Shown here: piece by piece, positions 43,344 through 52,376 of the stretch
Layout of the letters: the number at the start of each line of letters is the position of its first letter
Numbering within the stretch: position 1 is the stretch's first letter
NCBI RefSeq assembly: GCF_000757385.1
Contig: NZ_JRHH01000002.1
Span: 310,001-374,000 of the forward strand
Direction of reading: 5' to 3'
From: Flavobacterium aquatile LMG 4008 = ATCC 11947
GTDB taxonomy: Bacteria; Bacteroidota; Bacteroidia; Flavobacteriales; Flavobacteriaceae
DNA length: 64,000 nucleotides
Notes under the pieces: model-generated
Seen by the model: the letters and a program-made list of their open reading frames with translations, nothing else
What the model was told of the DNA's origin: nothing
Databases searched by the model: none
Translations under genes and position numbers: made by a program

Positions 43344-44738
43344 TTATTCAATAATCAATTTAGTAGTATAGTTTGTTCCGTTTGTAGCTTCAAGAGAAAT
43401 TAAATAAATTCCTTTAAAAAGTGATGAAGTTGAAATAGTGTTTTCTGGATTATTTTCTAATTTTTTTGTCAAAAGTAGCTTTCCGGTTAAATCAAACAAA
43501 TCAATTTTTGATGCTAAAATTTCAGTCGAACTTTTAATTGTAAATGATTCTTTTGCAGGATTTGGATATACCGAAAAACCATTTTTTTCAAAATCTGAAA
43601 TTGATAATGAGGAGTCAATAACTTTAGAAATAGTTCCAGATGAAATTCCAGCCACATACAATTCACCATTAATATCTTCTCCGAAAGTAGCGATATTACC
43701 GCTAAAAGAGGTTGTTGTAGTAATTACACCAGCAGCATTTACAGTTCTAATTTTGCTATCGCAATAATCGGAAAAAAAATATTTATTTTGAAAATTAGGA
43801 TAAGTTGTCCCAGTGTAAAAATAGCCACCAGTAACAGAACAAGCTCCGCCAGAACGGGCATATTGTGCAAAAGGAAATGTCATTGTATTTGCTGGAGCGC
43901 AACCAGATAAATCGTAGGTAGAATTTCCTTCGTAGCATCTCCACCCAAAATTAATTCCGGTATTTGGTAACGGGCTAACTACTTTATCAACTTCTTCGAT
44001 AGCACCTTGACCAACATCGGCAATCCATAAATCGCCATTTAATCTGTTGAATGAAAATTTCCAAGGATTTCGTAAACCAATTGCCCAAATTTGTTCTTTC
44101 CCAGCTTGACCTACAAAAGGATTTGTTGGTGGAATGGTGTAAAAAGGAGCGACAGTTGAGTTTACATCAATTCGAAGCATTTTCCCAAGAAAAACTCTCG
44201 ATGGGAACGAAGCATTTACGGTCATATTTTGGGCATAACCTTGCGGGTCACCGCCGCTTCCGCCATCGCCCAAAGCAATATATAAATATCCGTCAGGGCC
44301 AAATTTTATACTTCCGCCATTGTGATTAGAATAGGGTTGATCGATAGTCATTAATATTGTTCCTGTCGTGTTGGCAACATTTGGATTTGCACTTACAGAA
44401 TATCTTGCAATAACAGTATCTCCAGAAGTATTGGTGTAATTCACGAAGAAAAATCCATTGGTTGCATAATTTGGATGAAAAGCTAAGCCCAATAATCCTT
44501 GCTCGCCACCACCATTTGTTAACGTAGATAAATTTAAGAATGGTGTTGGGTTTACAACTCCTGTAGAAGATACAATACGAATTAATCCGCCTTGTTGTAC
44601 TACAAATAATCTAGAATCGCCAGCATGAGTAATTTCAACTGGACTATCAAAACCTGTTGCGAAAGATTGCAATGCGATGGTCTGCGAAAATCCTATAAAT
44701 GAATATAAGAACGTTCCTAATAGTAATATTTTTTTCAT
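43344..44738 (-). CDS. secreted PQQ-dependent sugar dehydrogenase-like protein with T9SS sorting domain
   Basis: 464 residues from ATG 44738 (MKKILLLGTFLYSFIGFSQ), which starts the signal peptide; the longer frame from 44819 adds 27 residues without support. The six-bladed beta-propeller of the GSDH family follows: EITHAGDSRLFVVQQGGLIR, GLLGLAFHPNY, PDGYLYIALGDGGSGGDP, AIGLRNPWKFSF, and WIADVGQGAIEEVD. The last 80 residues are a T9SS sorting domain (VYPNPAKESFTIKSS, LTGKLLLTKKL, FKGIYLISLE, ending TTKLIIE). Likely exported by T9SS and oxidising aldose sugars outside the cell. Confidence 0.9.
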   Translation of the reverse strand: MKKILLLGTFLYSFIGFSQTIALQSFATGFDSPVEITHAGDSRLFVVQQGGLIRIVSSTGVVNPTPFLNLSTLTNGGGEQGLLGLAFHPNYATNGFFFVNYTNTSGDTVIARYSVSANPNVANTTGTILMTIDQPYSNHNGGSIKFGPDGYLYIALGDGGSGGDPQGYAQNMTVNASFPSRVFLGKMLRIDVNSTVAPFYTIPPTNPFVGQAGKEQIWAIGLRNPWKFSFNRLNGDLWIADVGQGAIEEVDKVVSPLPNTGINFGWRCYEGNSTYDLSGCAPANTMTFPFAQYARSGGACSVTGGYFYTGTTYPNFQNKYFFSDYCDSKIRTVNAAGVITTTTSFSGNIATFGEDINGELYVAGISSGTISKVIDSSLSISDFEKNGFSVYPNPAKESFTIKSSTEILASKIDLFDLTGKLLLTKKLENNPENTISTSSLFKGIYLISLEATNGTNYTTKLIIE

Positions 44739-44818
44739 AGCATAGTAGTTTAGTTGTTGTAAATTTAATAATTTTTTTTCAAACTTATTCATTAATAACA
44801 TGTTATAGTTTTTAAACA

Positions 44819-44856
44819 AAAAAGCGCAAAGATGTTTTACTTTCTTTACGCTTTTT
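44819..44856 (-). terminator. terminator behind the DUF4139 gene
   Basis: AAAAAGCG (44819-44826) / CGCTTTTT (44849-44856), extended inward by near-complementary CAAAG/CTTTA, with a T run on the minus strand. Confidence 0.6.
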
Positions 44857-44876
44857 CTCTGCTTGAGTTAGTTATG

Positions 44877-46493
44877 TTATAAATTATCGATTATTTTGTC
44901 TTTCGGATAGCGAACTTTGTAACTTATTCTAATTTTCTTAGTTTCATTTGGCGAAAGCTTTAAATCCCAAGTTAATATTCCGGTTTCTTTGTTTACTTTG
45001 GCATTTCCATCATCAAGTAATTCTATAGAAATTTCTTTGTCTGTACTCAATGGATATTGATCTTTTAGCAACATTTGAATCTCTTCTTTCTTGTTATTTC
45101 TAACCGTTAAATCATAAGTAAAAGTTTGTTCTTTGTATGCCGATAAAAATTTAGTTCCGCTTTTATCAACCACTTTTTCACGTTTAATATTGATTTTTTT
45201 GTCTCTTCCCATACTTAAATTTAAAGTATCAGTTGTTTGATTTGGATTTATAGTTGTTTTTCCAACATACATTCCTTCAAAAATAATATTCGCCTCGCCT
45301 GGCAACAAATTGTATTTAGAATAGTCTTTAATTTCTGCCAATAAAAACGCTTCTTTATCAACTCTTGGCGCAGCATAATATTTGTAAGTTGCTGGTAATT
45401 TTAATTCTTTCAACGCAACAGAATGTACTTTTCCATTAGACAAAATATCATATGGAATATCAATATCGAAGGAAACGTTGAGTTGGTTTTCGTTTATGGA
45501 AGTATGTCTGGAAATTCCACTTGAAACTACAACTACTTCGTCTAAAGATACATCATCATCTTCTTTAGCTTTTGCACTTTGTATCGAGTTCATCTTTTTA
45601 TCTGCATTATTGAAGTAACCATACTGTTCGCCATATCGTAAAAACCATGCGCCTAAAATTGGTGCTTGATTGTTCTGATTTGGATTTCCGCTAGACAAAG
45701 TTAGTTTAACTTTTTTCCAGTCGATACCAGAGTTTTGAACAGCTTGCGCTTTGTACATCATATCGATTGGTTCTTTCACACTTTCGGCTCTTAAATCGTA
45801 AAATGGTGTCCAAGATGCGGTGTTTGTAATGTAATTGATTTCAAAATTTATATTTCCTGCAACTTCATTCATCACCTGAAGTACAAGCTTTCCATCGGAT
45901 GCTTTTTCCTCTTTTTGCGTATTTAGTTGTAATTTTTTGTTGAGGTTTTGTACCTGTAAAATTATTTTGTAATTCTTTTCGTTTAAAGCTACAATATTGG
46001 CTAAGATTTCGTTATTTTTTTCTTTGTAATAATCCATTAATTTGGATAATTCTGCAACATTCAATCCAGTATTTGAACCTGCAACAATTTGATTTCTATC
46101 AAGTATAGCAATCGTTTTATTTTCGGTAGCAATTTGATTTTGAATTTTTTGAGATTCTTTATTTAAGTATGAAATACTATCGCGTACTTTTTTAATTGCT
46201 GGGTTGGTTTCGTCAATTTCATATTCCGACATGTAATCATCAGAAAATTGTGCTGATAAAACGGTTACAGTATTTGGTACACCAATTTGAATTGTATTTT
46301 CATTTAATGAATTGGCAACATTTTTTATCACAATTTCACTTGTTCCAATTGGTAAATTGACAGAGGTTGTTTGTTGTAATTCGGCAGCATTAAAATAAAC
46401 CGTTGCGGATTTTACTTTAGCTGTGGTAAAAATGGGTTTTTGCGCAAATGAAATTGCCGAAACTAAAAAAGTTACTAGAATTAGTTTTTTCAT
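44877..46493 (-). CDS. DUF4139 domain-containing protein (MuiA-like)
   Basis: 538 residues, signal peptide MKKLILVTFLVSAISFAQ. N-terminal DUF4140-type region (VKSATVYFNAAELQQTTSVN), a coiled coil (about 100-195), and the DUF4139 domain (from about 205; WTPFYDLRAES, LPATYKYYAAP, NIIFEGMYVGKTTI, ISYKVRYPKDK). The related fungal/bacterial mucoidy-inhibitor MuiA family has unknown biochemistry. An insert near 310-330 reads VSLDEVVVVSSGISR, like the linker found in TonB-dependent receptors. The gene lies 6 bases behind the stop of the upstream gene at 46500. Confidence 0.85.
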   Translation of the reverse strand: MKKLILVTFLVSAISFAQKPIFTTAKVKSATVYFNAAELQQTTSVNLPIGTSEIVIKNVANSLNENTIQIGVPNTVTVLSAQFSDDYMSEYEIDETNPAIKKVRDSISYLNKESQKIQNQIATENKTIAILDRNQIVAGSNTGLNVAELSKLMDYYKEKNNEILANIVALNEKNYKIILQVQNLNKKLQLNTQKEEKASDGKLVLQVMNEVAGNINFEINYITNTASWTPFYDLRAESVKEPIDMMYKAQAVQNSGIDWKKVKLTLSSGNPNQNNQAPILGAWFLRYGEQYGYFNNADKKMNSIQSAKAKEDDDVSLDEVVVVSSGISRHTSINENQLNVSFDIDIPYDILSNGKVHSVALKELKLPATYKYYAAPRVDKEAFLLAEIKDYSKYNLLPGEANIIFEGMYVGKTTINPNQTTDTLNLSMGRDKKINIKREKVVDKSGTKFLSAYKEQTFTYDLTVRNNKKEEIQMLLKDQYPLSTDKEISIELLDDGNAKVNKETGILTWDLKLSPNETKKIRISYKVRYPKDKIIDNL

Positions 46494-46499
46494 GATTTG

Positions 46500-47261
46500 T
46501 TACGAGTTTGATTTTTTACTATCAATATAATTCACACCTAAACCGCCAGCAATATGCATTTTAGATAATTCTGAGATGTCAATGCGAATATCTTGTAAAA
46601 GCACATTTTTCTTTACCGATTTCATATTGAAAGGTATCATTTTTGACAAATAATAATCGTCGCTGTTAACGCTTATCATCAAGTTTTTGCTTCCTTCTGA
46701 AACTAAAATTGGAATTGAAAATTCACCAGTTTTCGGATTTATTTTTATGGTACTTTGCGAACCATTTATTGTAAGAATCAAATTAGGATAGGTTTTGCTA
46801 TTTAAAGGCTTATTGGTTTTTTGATCTAATAATTTTCCTTTTACGGTTATTGAAATTACTTTTTCTACCGTCGAATTATAGGCTACTTTTCCAAGAATAT
46901 TTTGTTGTGGATTTGGTTTTGGGCAATTAATTTCTGTTTTTGCTGGCTGTTTTTCTTGGCCAACTGCATTTGTTGTTAATAAAACGGTTGCTGCAATTGC
47001 TGCATATTTGAAATTAGAAATTTTTGAAAGGGTATTGATTTCAAATTCTTCTTCCAATTGCGAAGTTTTCAATCGTGCACAAATGTTATTTTGATCTTTA
47101 GTTTCTGACAAGAATTTAGCTACTTCCGAATTGGTTTTTCGGCTTAAATCAATTACGTTTTTAGCACATGAATCACAGAAAAATCCATTAGCATTGGTTT
47201 TCATATTGCTAATTTTTTCTTCGCAAGGATTTTTTATTTCTAAGGTGAATTTCTTTTTCAT
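46500..47261 (-). CDS. membrane-anchored protein with Cys-motif N-domain and carboxypeptidase-like region
   Basis: 253 residues. The N-terminal cytosolic part has the Bacteroidota pattern NPCEE...M, then FFCDSCAKNVIDLS with CxxC, a Ser/Glu helix, and a later Cys (NNICARL), which looks like a small metal- or redox-type site. One membrane helix follows (about 87-105), then about 150 residues outside containing a carboxypeptidase-like regulatory fold (VKGKLLDQKTNKPL). Function unknown. Probably co-transcribed with the DUF4139 gene downstream. Confidence 0.7.
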   Translation of the reverse strand: MKKKFTLEIKNPCEEKISNMKTNANGFFCDSCAKNVIDLSRKTNSEVAKFLSETKDQNNICARLKTSQLEEEFEINTLSKISNFKYAAIAATVLLTTNAVGQEKQPAKTEINCPKPNPQQNILGKVAYNSTVEKVISITVKGKLLDQKTNKPLNSKTYPNLILTINGSQSTIKINPKTGEFSIPILVSEGSKNLMISVNSDDYYLSKMIPFNMKSVKKNVLLQDIRIDISELSKMHIAGGLGVNYIDSKKSNS

Positions 47262-47354
47262 GATATTCTATTTAAAATTAATTACAACAAATCTGCTGAT
47301 TAATTATATAGAGCGTTTTTTTATGAAAAAGGTTGGAAAGCGATGAAAATAAAT

Positions 47355-49301
47355 TTAAAAATCAAAATCGTCAGTAGCTGTCGAGTCAATCATAACTTCT
47401 ACTTTAGGTTTTAATAAATTCGTTGCTGGACCAATTAAAGCTACAGGAAATAATCCAATGGTGTCGGTTGGAGTAATGATATTTCGTCGTAACATCAACC
47501 TTGTTAAAAAATCATTTTGCTGTTTTGCATAAGACTTTAACTGATGTTGAGCATCAAATCGTGACATAAATCCTTTAGGTTTCGGAATAATTGTTGCCAA
47601 AAACAAACATTCATTCAACGATAAATCTATTGGTCTTTTTTGGAAATAATAGCCTGCAGCTTCCCCAATTCCATAAACATTTGGACCCCATTCTATAACG
47701 TTAAAATAGACTTCCAACATACGTTCTTTACTAGAAATTCTATTGTTTTCTAGAACATAAACTAGCAAAATTTCTTCCAGTTTTCTGGACAATGTTTTTT
47801 CACGAGTTAGAAACACATTTTTCACCAATTGCATACTAATTGTACTTGCTCCGCGAGCAAATTTTTTAGTTCGAATGTTTTTAGCAATTGATTGTTTGAA
47901 TGCTTCATTTATAAACCCACGATGATTGAAAAAAGATGGATCTTCGCTAGTTAAAACGCATTTTTGCAAATAAGGTGAAATCTCCGCTAAAGGCGTAAAA
48001 TAGGGATTTGCTGGTCCAACAACAATTGGTCGTTGTGGAACACCATTTTCAATTGCTTGATAAACGAATTCTGAGTTTAATTTGTTTAAATCAGCCTGAC
48101 CATATCTAGTGATTTTTAAACCCTCAGGTTTTAGTTTGCTGTCGAAAATGATGTTGTTTGGCTTGCTTTTTTTGTACTCAAAATTTAAGTTGTAACTGAA
48201 ATTTCCTTGCGCTTCCATTCCTTTAAAATGGCTGAATAATCCGTCGGGTAACGAGGTTATAAAATCTTGTGCTTTCATTTTTGGAATTTCCAATTTCAAG
48301 GCGTAAATTTTATCATCATCATTCGTATAAGAAATAAAAGGAGTACATTTTATATCATTTATTTGAGCTCTTGATGTGCTATCAATGGCAATAAATCGTT
48401 CTCCTAATAGAAAATGATAATCGAATCGCGCCTTCTTAATCAACACGTCTTTTTTAGCAATTTTCGCGTGATTTACAGTAAAGTCATCAATAGAAGCGAA
48501 ACCTTCAATGTGCAATTCACCACTGCTCATATCAAGATTTTCTAAATTAAAATGAATCGATTTAAAACTGGTTTTTAAGTTGAATTTTTTATCTAAATAC
48601 GGAATTAATATAGTGTCATTTTTGGTGTTAAAAAATTTCAAATCGGCTTTTCTGTCTCGTGGATCGGCAAAACCAGTAATACTCCAATCTTGTGAAAAAT
48701 CATCGGATTTTACATTGATTAATGAGGCTAATTTTTTGTTTTCCAATGCCAATTGTTTGAAATCAAATACCACTTTGTTGCCCATATCGTCCATCCTAAA
48801 TTCGAATCCTTTTACACTCATATCTGTGGGAACTAAATTTAGTGTCTGAGATAGAATTCTATAAGCTAATCTGGCATAACTTGGTTTGTCATCCGATTTT
48901 TTTTCGTCATTGTTTTTTAGGAAAGCGTCAAAGTTTTTACCTTTTTTATTCTTTACTAATTGAATAAATCCTTCATTAACCTCAAGTTTGCCAAGCTGAA
49001 TGTTTCCAACAAATAACTGCCAAAAATTGACGCTAGTTTTCAAGTTTTCAATGCTAACTAAGGTATCTGCATCTTTTGGAACAAGTGTGATTTTTTGAAA
49101 TTCTAAATTGGATAAACCAATAAATTCCGCTTTTTCTATTGAAAAATCACATTGATAATCGTGGTCTAGTTTGGTTTCAACTTTGGAAATAACATTTTCT
49201 AAAATCGAATTACGGAACGCAAATAGAGCAACAACTCCAAGGAAAAGTACAAGGAGCAATAGTTTTAAATATAAGAATATTTTTTGCTTTTTGGTTCTCA
49301 T
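47355..49301 (-). CDS. AsmA-like / GT51 transglycosylase fusion
   Basis: 648 residues. One N-terminal membrane helix (about 10-30), an AsmA-like region (about 35-400: IENLKTSVNFWQLFVGNIQL, KLEVNEGFIQL), then a glycosyltransferase family 51 domain (about 430-600): catalytic Glu in TSEDPSFFNHRGF, then KFARGASTISMQLVKNVFL, RKLEEILLVYVLE, and EVYFNVIEWGPNVYGIGEA. GT51 enzymes polymerise lipid II into glycan strands; the transpeptidase domain of class A PBPs is absent. Its start overlaps the gldH stop by 4 bases, so the two are coupled. Confidence 0.88.
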   Translation of the reverse strand: MRTKKQKIFLYLKLLLLVLFLGVVALFAFRNSILENVISKVETKLDHDYQCDFSIEKAEFIGLSNLEFQKITLVPKDADTLVSIENLKTSVNFWQLFVGNIQLGKLEVNEGFIQLVKNKKGKNFDAFLKNNDEKKSDDKPSYARLAYRILSQTLNLVPTDMSVKGFEFRMDDMGNKVVFDFKQLALENKKLASLINVKSDDFSQDWSITGFADPRDRKADLKFFNTKNDTILIPYLDKKFNLKTSFKSIHFNLENLDMSSGELHIEGFASIDDFTVNHAKIAKKDVLIKKARFDYHFLLGERFIAIDSTSRAQINDIKCTPFISYTNDDDKIYALKLEIPKMKAQDFITSLPDGLFSHFKGMEAQGNFSYNLNFEYKKSKPNNIIFDSKLKPEGLKITRYGQADLNKLNSEFVYQAIENGVPQRPIVVGPANPYFTPLAEISPYLQKCVLTSEDPSFFNHRGFINEAFKQSIAKNIRTKKFARGASTISMQLVKNVFLTREKTLSRKLEEILLVYVLENNRISSKERMLEVYFNVIEWGPNVYGIGEAAGYYFQKRPIDLSLNECLFLATIIPKPKGFMSRFDAQHQLKSYAKQQNDFLTRLMLRRNIITPTDTIGLFPVALIGPATNLLKPKVEVMIDSTATDDFDF

Positions 49302-49762
49302 TTTATTGCATCAACATCTAATCCAATTCCTAAAACATTTGGTAGGTATTCTTGTTTGAAACCATTGGAAATTGTAATTTTATAAGTTCCTTTTTCAAGT
49401 TTAGAAGCTTCTTTAATTTTATATTTCAAATCGCAAATATCAACCGAACATTCACCAAGTTCTTTTCCAGAATCATCTTTTATCATTAAATCTATTGAAA
49501 AATTTTCGGTTTTTCCAGATGGATTTTCGATAATAAAATTTATCGGAATGCTATCAAATTGGTAATCATAAATATGACTGAATTTAAACTCTAAATTGTA
49601 TAATTTCGAATCATCATCTATAGAAAATTCATAGCTTTTCACATCCGATTTTTGCCATCGATTATCAGTCGGCATTTTATCAAATTCACTAAAAACGCTC
49701 GATTTATTACATGAAATAAATAATAGTAGACTTACAATTGCGAGTAAAATTTTTGATTTCAT
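49298..49762 (-). CDS. gldH: gliding motility lipoprotein GldH
   Basis: 154 residues. Lipoprotein signal with FISC (Cys18), then the GldH pattern: FSEFDKMPTDNRWQKSD, YNLEFKFSHIYDYQF (F. johnsoniae has a similar NLFINLRN block), SIDLMIKDDSGKELG, and a C-terminal LEKGTYKITISNG. GldH is required for gliding in Flavobacterium johnsoniae; its exact role is unclear. Its pairing with a cell-wall synthase gene on one transcript is notable. Confidence 0.85.
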   Translation of the reverse strand: MKSKILLAIVSLLLFISCNKSSVFSEFDKMPTDNRWQKSDVKSYEFSIDDDSKLYNLEFKFSHIYDYQFDSIPINFIIENPSGKTENFSIDLMIKDDSGKELGECSVDICDLKYKIKEASKLEKGTYKITISNGFKQEYLPNVLGIGLDVDAIK

Positions 49763-49805
49763 AGTAATTTGGATTTGTTAGATAACGATAAAATTCAGTG
49801 GTTTA

Positions 49806-51164
49806 TTATCCAAATAATTCACTTGCAACTTCTTCAATTTTAGAAACTAAGACAACTTTTATTCCGGGATATTTAGTTGCAATTTTATTGTATTTGGAAA
49901 CATAAATCGTTGCAAAACCTAATTTTTCTGCTTCTTGAATGCGTTGTTCGACTCTGTTTACGGGTCTAATTTCGCCCGAAAGGCCGACTTCGCCAGCAAA
50001 GCAAGCATCTTTATTTACCGCAATATCTTCGTTAGATGATAAGATTGCGGCAACAACGGCAAGATCAATCGCTGGATCATCAACCGAAATCCCACCAGTT
50101 ACATTTAGGAAAACGTCTTTAGTTCCTAATCTAAATCCAGCGCGTTTTTCTAAAACTGCCAATAACATATTTAATCTTTTGGCATTGTAACCAGTCGTGC
50201 TTCGTTGAGGAGTTCCATAAACTGCGGTTGAAACTAGGGCTTGAATTTCAATCATCAAAGGACGCATACCTTCAAGAGTTGAAGCAATTGCAGTTCCAGA
50301 AAGTTCTTCTTCACGATGGGAAAGTAAAATTTCTGATGGATTAGAAACTTCGCGTAAACCTGAACCTTGCATTTCGTAAATTCCGAGTTCGGCAGTTGAA
50401 CCAAATCGGTTTTTTAAACTGCGTAAAATTCGATACACATGATTTCTATCGCCTTCAAATTGCAAAACCGTATCGACCATGTGCTCCAAAATTTTTGGTC
50501 CGGCGATAGTTCCGTCTTTTGTGATATGTCCGATCAAAATTACCGGAACGTTGGTTTCTTTGGCAAATTTTATAAGCTCGGCAGTACATTCTCTAATTTG
50601 AGAAATACTTCCTGCGGTAGATTCAATATAATCGGTATGAAGCGTTTGAATCGAATCGATAATTACAATTTCGGGTTCAATTTCTTCAATTTGACGAAAG
50701 ATATTTTGAGTTTTTGTTTCGGTTAAAATATAGCAATTGTCACCATTTGGTGTAATTCTTTCGGCACGCATTTTTATCTGCTTCTGACTTTCTTCTCCCG
50801 AAACATATAAGGTTTTATAAGGTAATTTTAGTGAAATTTGAAGTAATAACGTACTTTTTCCAATTCCTGGTTCGCCACCAAGAAGTATTAAAGAACCAGG
50901 TACAATTCCGCCACCAAGAACTCTATTTAATTCGCCGTCTAAAGTATCCATTCGCACTTCTTGAGTAGAATCGATTTCGGCAATTTTTAATGGTTTTGGA
51001 ACTTTTTTTACTTCAGATGTTGGTTTCCAACTTGTTTTTTCCTCTTTCTGAACAATTTCTTCAACTATGGTATTCCATTCTTTGCAGGCGTTGCATTGAC
51101 CTTGCCATTTAGAATATTGTGAACCACAATTCTGACAGAAAAAAGTTGTTTTAAGTTTTGCCAT
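49806..51164 (-). CDS. radA: DNA repair protein RadA
   Basis: 452 residues. N-terminal zinc finger FCQNCGSQYSKWQGQCNACK, RecA-like ATPase with Walker A GGEPGIGKSTLL near 92-103, the RadA-specific KNRFGST motif, and a C-terminal Lon-like domain (GGISVDDPAIDLAVVAAILS). Acts in branch migration during recombination. Its start codon shares its last base region with the stop of the upstream esterase-like gene (51164). Confidence 0.97.
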   Translation of the reverse strand: MAKLKTTFFCQNCGSQYSKWQGQCNACKEWNTIVEEIVQKEEKTSWKPTSEVKKVPKPLKIAEIDSTQEVRMDTLDGELNRVLGGGIVPGSLILLGGEPGIGKSTLLLQISLKLPYKTLYVSGEESQKQIKMRAERITPNGDNCYILTETKTQNIFRQIEEIEPEIVIIDSIQTLHTDYIESTAGSISQIRECTAELIKFAKETNVPVILIGHITKDGTIAGPKILEHMVDTVLQFEGDRNHVYRILRSLKNRFGSTAELGIYEMQGSGLREVSNPSEILLSHREEELSGTAIASTLEGMRPLMIEIQALVSTAVYGTPQRSTTGYNAKRLNMLLAVLEKRAGFRLGTKDVFLNVTGGISVDDPAIDLAVVAAILSSNEDIAVNKDACFAGEVGLSGEIRPVNRVEQRIQEAEKLGFATIYVSKYNKIATKYPGIKVVLVSKIEEVASELFG

Positions 51165-52318
51165 TATTTTTTAATTTGACCTCTAAGTTCGTCTGCTTTT
51201 GCAAGCATCATGTCTTTAGTTAAATCTCCAATAGGTTCAAGAGAAAATGCATTTTGATACGACTTCACGGCTCTTTTCATGTCGCCATTAAATTCATAAT
51301 AACGTGCCATATGGTATTCACTAAGCATCGCTTTTGGATAGGATTTACTAGAAAGTTGTGCTAATTGTTCGAATTCACCGTAAGCTTTATTTTTTAAAAT
51401 AGCGGCTTCAATTGCTTTGAAATCATTTACCCGAATTGGCATTTTTATTCCGATTGTTTTTTCTAAAACTTCATATTTATTTTTCAAATAATCTACATAA
51501 CCTGATTCTAATTTTACAATTTTTTGCTGAAATTCATCTGTAGAAATTGGTTTGTAGGATGCAAAAAACTGGTACAACGCATTTGGAATTGAATACAAAA
51601 CCAATGAATAATGTGATGCTCCTTTTATCTCATCATACTTGTAATTTAAGTTGGGATTGCTTACCGATTTTATGTTTGTGTCTAAAAGCGCTATGTTTTC
51701 ACGCATTTTTTTAATATCACCATCTGCAGATGATAAATAGTAAAATATATTTTCTTTTTGAGCTGATAATCGGTCGGCAATACGAACTTCCATTTCGGTG
51801 GAAAGTTCTGGACTTAAATTGATGTATGCATTGAAAAGAGGTTGATCTTTGTATAAAAATAAATTCATAAAACCAGCAGTAACGTCATGTCCAGCGATTA
51901 TTTTGAAATTTCCAACACGATATTTTGATTGAATATAAGGTAATAATTCACCTCCAATAAACTCGAAAAATTTCTCACCTTTTCCTTCTGGTAAACCTGT
52001 TGATTCATCAATTTTACAATCGTCGTAGCGTTCGTTATTGCCATTTTGATGCAAACCAACAATAATAGTTTCGGGCAAATCATCCCAATAATTTCCATAA
52101 CTCAATGCGCCGTTAAAAGCATCAAAAAGGTAATCTCCGTCAAGTAAAACCAATAAAGGATATGTTTTTTTAGAATCTTTACTGTAAGATGCTGGAACAG
52201 AAATAGTCAAATCTCTGTATTTATCCATTTTTCTTGACAGTACACTATCTTTTACAATTTGAGAAAATCCGCTAAATGAGAAGCAAAAAAGGAGTAGAAA
52301 TAAGAATAGTTTTTTCAT
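51164..52318 (-). CDS. esterase-like alpha/beta hydrolase with altered nucleophile
   Basis: 384 residues. Signal peptide MKKLFLFLLLFCFSFSGFSQ. Residues about 30-260 are like esterase D/Fes-type hydrolases: TYPLLVLLDGDYLFDAFNG, ETIIVGLHQNGNNERYDDC, FFEFIGGELLPYIQSKYRV. The nucleophile elbow, usually G-H-S-x-G-G, reads GHDVTAG, so Asp145 replaces Ser. A candidate catalytic His remains in GASHYSLV. The C-terminal 100 residues carry a TPR-like repeat (MARYYEFNGDMKRAVKSYQN). It may be a non-catalytic binding protein. Confidence 0.75.
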   Translation of the reverse strand: MKKLFLFLLLFCFSFSGFSQIVKDSVLSRKMDKYRDLTISVPASYSKDSKKTYPLLVLLDGDYLFDAFNGALSYGNYWDDLPETIIVGLHQNGNNERYDDCKIDESTGLPEGKGEKFFEFIGGELLPYIQSKYRVGNFKIIAGHDVTAGFMNLFLYKDQPLFNAYINLSPELSTEMEVRIADRLSAQKENIFYYLSSADGDIKKMRENIALLDTNIKSVSNPNLNYKYDEIKGASHYSLVLYSIPNALYQFFASYKPISTDEFQQKIVKLESGYVDYLKNKYEVLEKTIGIKMPIRVNDFKAIEAAILKNKAYGEFEQLAQLSSKSYPKAMLSEYHMARYYEFNGDMKRAVKSYQNAFSLEPIGDLTKDMMLAKADELRGQIKK

Positions 52319-52376
52319 ATGATTGATTGAGTTTTATCTGTAAAATAGACGTTTTTTAACCCAAGCAAGATAATAA

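Noticed and set aside
44739..44819. 27-residue N-terminal extension of the sugar dehydrogenase
   Set aside because: It would place non-signal residues before a typical signal peptide. The internal ATG at 44738 is the better start.
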